Assembly (NCBI GenBank): GCA_018303895.1
Contig: JAGVXJ010000012.1
Location: 1,509 to 13,097, forward strand
Length of the DNA stretch: 11,589 nt
Source: Candidatus Pacearchaeota archaeon
GTDB taxonomy: Archaea > Nanobdellota > Nanobdellia > Pacearchaeales > GW2011-AR1
Reading direction: 5' to 3'
Shown: in pieces, positions 10,189 through 11,589 of the stretch
Numbering within the stretch: the stretch's first letter is position 1
Layout of the letters: every line of letters starts with the position of its first letter
Program-made: the position numbers and the translations under genes
The notes under the pieces: model-generated
What the model was told of the DNA's origin: nothing
Database searches by the model: none
What the model saw: the letters and a program-made list of their open reading frames with translations, nothing else

Positions 10189-11589
10189 CTAATCTTTTTT
10201 CATATTTCCAGCGTAAGTTTTGAGCATGTAACTTATCTGTTTAGAACTCCATCCCGCTCTTTTCAAACCATTCTCAATCTCTTTTTCATTTCTACCCTTC
10301 CTTTTTTCGTTTTCTATAAAAGTAATTATGTTATAAACTTCGTTCCGATTTTTGAACAAATGGGATTCTTTTTCTCTTCTTAATATCAATTTTATTATTA
10401 TATAAGTAAACATAGCTACTACAAAAAATCCAAGAATTCCGATTAAAATCCAAAGAATAGTCATTGAATTTTCATTTTTAACATTAGTTTGCACTCCAAG
10501 ATAATCAACTGATGGAGAAATAAATGCTTCAAGAGTTTTGAAATCCACTTCATCGGTTGTTGAAAAAATTATTTTTTCAGAATTTTTTTTCAGGGGTATA
10601 AATAAATAATCGCTTGAATTTTCATTTTCAACCCGCCCGCTAAATTTTAAATCATAAAGATTCGGAAGGAAAAGTATCGGGGTGTAATTCATTTCTCTTT
10701 TTTTAGTCATATCTAATTCAAAAGTTTTTATTATTGGTTCAAAATTATTTCCATATTTACCTGAGATTTCTCTGAAAGTTATTTTTGTGTCTAAATTATT
10801 TTTATTCCAGGCATTAACTTTATTTTCAAAATTACTTCCATCATAATCGGTAGCTGAATCATAAACTCTTTTCAGAACATCATACTTAATGCTTTCTTCA
10901 GGAGAATAAAACTGAACTGCATCAGTTCTTTTTGTGATTACAATTTTATCTGGAATTTTCACCTCAATTAAAGTTTTCATAAGTTCAATAATTGTAGAAT
11001 TACTTGCTGGATTTGTTTTTAGATAAGTTTCTTGGATTTGTTTTAATTCATCTTCAGCTTCGGACAATTTTAAAAATTCATTTATTGAAGTTTGTTCAAA
11101 AGATGGAAAGCTAGTAGATATTTGTTTTTTTAAATCTACAATCATTAAAACTTTTTTATTTAGCGTAGAGTTGATTGCGTTATAAGGTGATTCAACCATA
11201 ATACTAAACGTTTTTACTCCCTTTAGGCCTTCATTATTCATTGCTGAAACAATCATTTGAAAAATACCTGTCTGTAAATAAGTGTGGGTTATTTTTGGAA
11301 TTATAGTTGTTTCTTTGTGTCCATCTCCAAAATCCCATTCATAAGAAATGTTTCCATTCGCTGAAATAAAAGCAGAAAACTCCGTCGGCAATGCTGCTGC
11401 AGTATTCATCGGTTCAATCGACTCTGGTGTTGGAACATCCTTAATTTCTAAACTTTCATCAATAATTTTTTGACTGCCTAAATAAATCTTAAAATTTTGT
11501 TGTCCTAATTCTTTTGGAACAGAAATTCCAAGATTGTCTAAATAAATTCTTTGTATTCCGTCGGTGTTTAAGACTATTTTTGAATCACC
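10189..11589 (-). CDS. Membrane-anchored PKD-domain surface protein (5' end missing)
   Basis: The frame stays open to the right edge, so 466 residues are visible and the start lies beyond the window; the ATG at 11409 is internal. A beta-rich region (visible residues 1-55) leads into a PKD domain (about 66-132) with the hallmark Tyr-Glu-Trp-Asp-Phe-Gly-Asp-Gly, then Thr-His-Thr-Tyr and Gly-x-Phe-x-Met-Ile-Val. A long extracellular region of unknown fold follows. One membrane helix lies at about 376-405 with Arg-Arg after it, so the C-terminus is cytosolic. The 61-residue tail is helical and ends with an Ala-Gly-Trp-Ser-Ser-Lys-Gln-Ile motif, of a type I recall from DPANN membrane proteins. Probable role: cell surface adhesion or assembly of a surface structure. 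Ends 79 bases before the GTPase gene, which has its own promoter. Confidence 0.85.
   Translation of the reverse strand, partial: GDSKIVLNTDGIQRIYLDNLGISVPKELGQQNFKIYLGSQKIIDESLEIKDVPTPESIEPMNTAAALPTEFSAFISANGNISYEWDFGDGHKETTIIPKITHTYLQTGIFQMIVSAMNNEGLKGVKTFSIMVESPYNAINSTLNKKVLMIVDLKKQISTSFPSFEQTSINEFLKLSEAEDELKQIQETYLKTNPASNSTIIELMKTLIEVKIPDKIVITKRTDAVQFYSPEESIKYDVLKRVYDSATDYDGSNFENKVNAWNKNNLDTKITFREISGKYGNNFEPIIKTFELDMTKKREMNYTPILFLPNLYDLKFSGRVENENSSDYLFIPLKKNSEKIIFSTTDEVDFKTLEAFISPSVDYLGVQTNVKNENSMTILWILIGILGFFVVAMFTYIIIKLILRREKESHLFKNRNEVYNIITFIENEKRKGRNEKEIENGLKRAGWSSKQISYMLKTYAGNMKKD

Noticed and set aside
11407..11409. ATG 11409 as the start of the PKD protein
   Set aside because: The frame is open for 60 more codons to the right edge with beta-rich protein-like sequence, and the PKD domain would be cut close to its start; the real start is outside the window.
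1..11589. CRISPR array, tRNA or rRNA genes, insertion sequence
   Set aside because: I saw no regularly spaced repeats, no tRNA-like cloverleaf or conserved rRNA stretches, and no transposase motif. The repeated 17-mers are RBS junctions with irregular spacing.

Overview
The window looks like part of an AT-rich archaeal genome, most likely from the DPANN group (Woesearchaeota/Pacearchaeota-like). This rests on an archaeal class I CCA-adding enzyme, the archaeal three-gene set of Era-like GTPase, DUF2073 protein (OapB/ArvB) and zinc-ribbon protein (OapC/ArvC), a TrmB-family regulator and archaeal TATA boxes. The phylum is inferred from general style and was not tested.

The window has two halves that meet tail to tail at 7029-7032. 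The left half (1-7032, + strand) is a tightly packed run of at least 16 mostly small genes with almost no intergenic DNA. Nearly every gene starts on, or one base after, the stop of the previous one (TAATG, TAAATG, TAAAATG or ATGA junctions). In most cases the Shine-Dalgarno sequence of the next gene lies inside the last codons of the previous one. Recognisable members are two lipoproteins with near-identical leader sequences (128-604 and 2022-2435), a protein with an AbrB-like segment (869-1234) and a TrmB-family regulator (1234-2022). Several small membrane proteins (2730-3245, 3575-4477, 4769-5029, 5031-5600, 6653-6895) may be distant paralogues. The remaining genes are unrecognised soluble proteins. 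The last gene appears broken or recoded by a -1 shift at a run of six A. The whole run is probably one transcript whose promoter lies left of the window. No integrase, replication protein, capsid or nuclease was seen, so a mobile or viral origin is only a possibility.

The right half (7029-11589, - strand) holds conserved chromosomal genes. In transcription order these are a membrane-anchored PKD-domain protein cut by the right edge, the Era-like GTPase, the DUF2073 protein, the zinc-ribbon protein and the CCA-adding enzyme. Three of them have TATA-like boxes about 22-31 bases before the ATG and no well-placed Shine-Dalgarno, suggesting leaderless transcripts, in contrast to the SD-coupled left half. 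In Haloferax the GTPase/DUF2073/zinc-ribbon set is known as OapABC (origin-associated) or ArvABC (linked to extracellular vesicle formation). The 8313-8540 intergenic region carries short GC-rich hairpin-forming elements that stand out from the AT-rich background.

The most interesting candidate for an undescribed system is the left array: lipoproteins, small multi-pass membrane proteins and their own regulators, joined by repeated ribosome-binding junctions.
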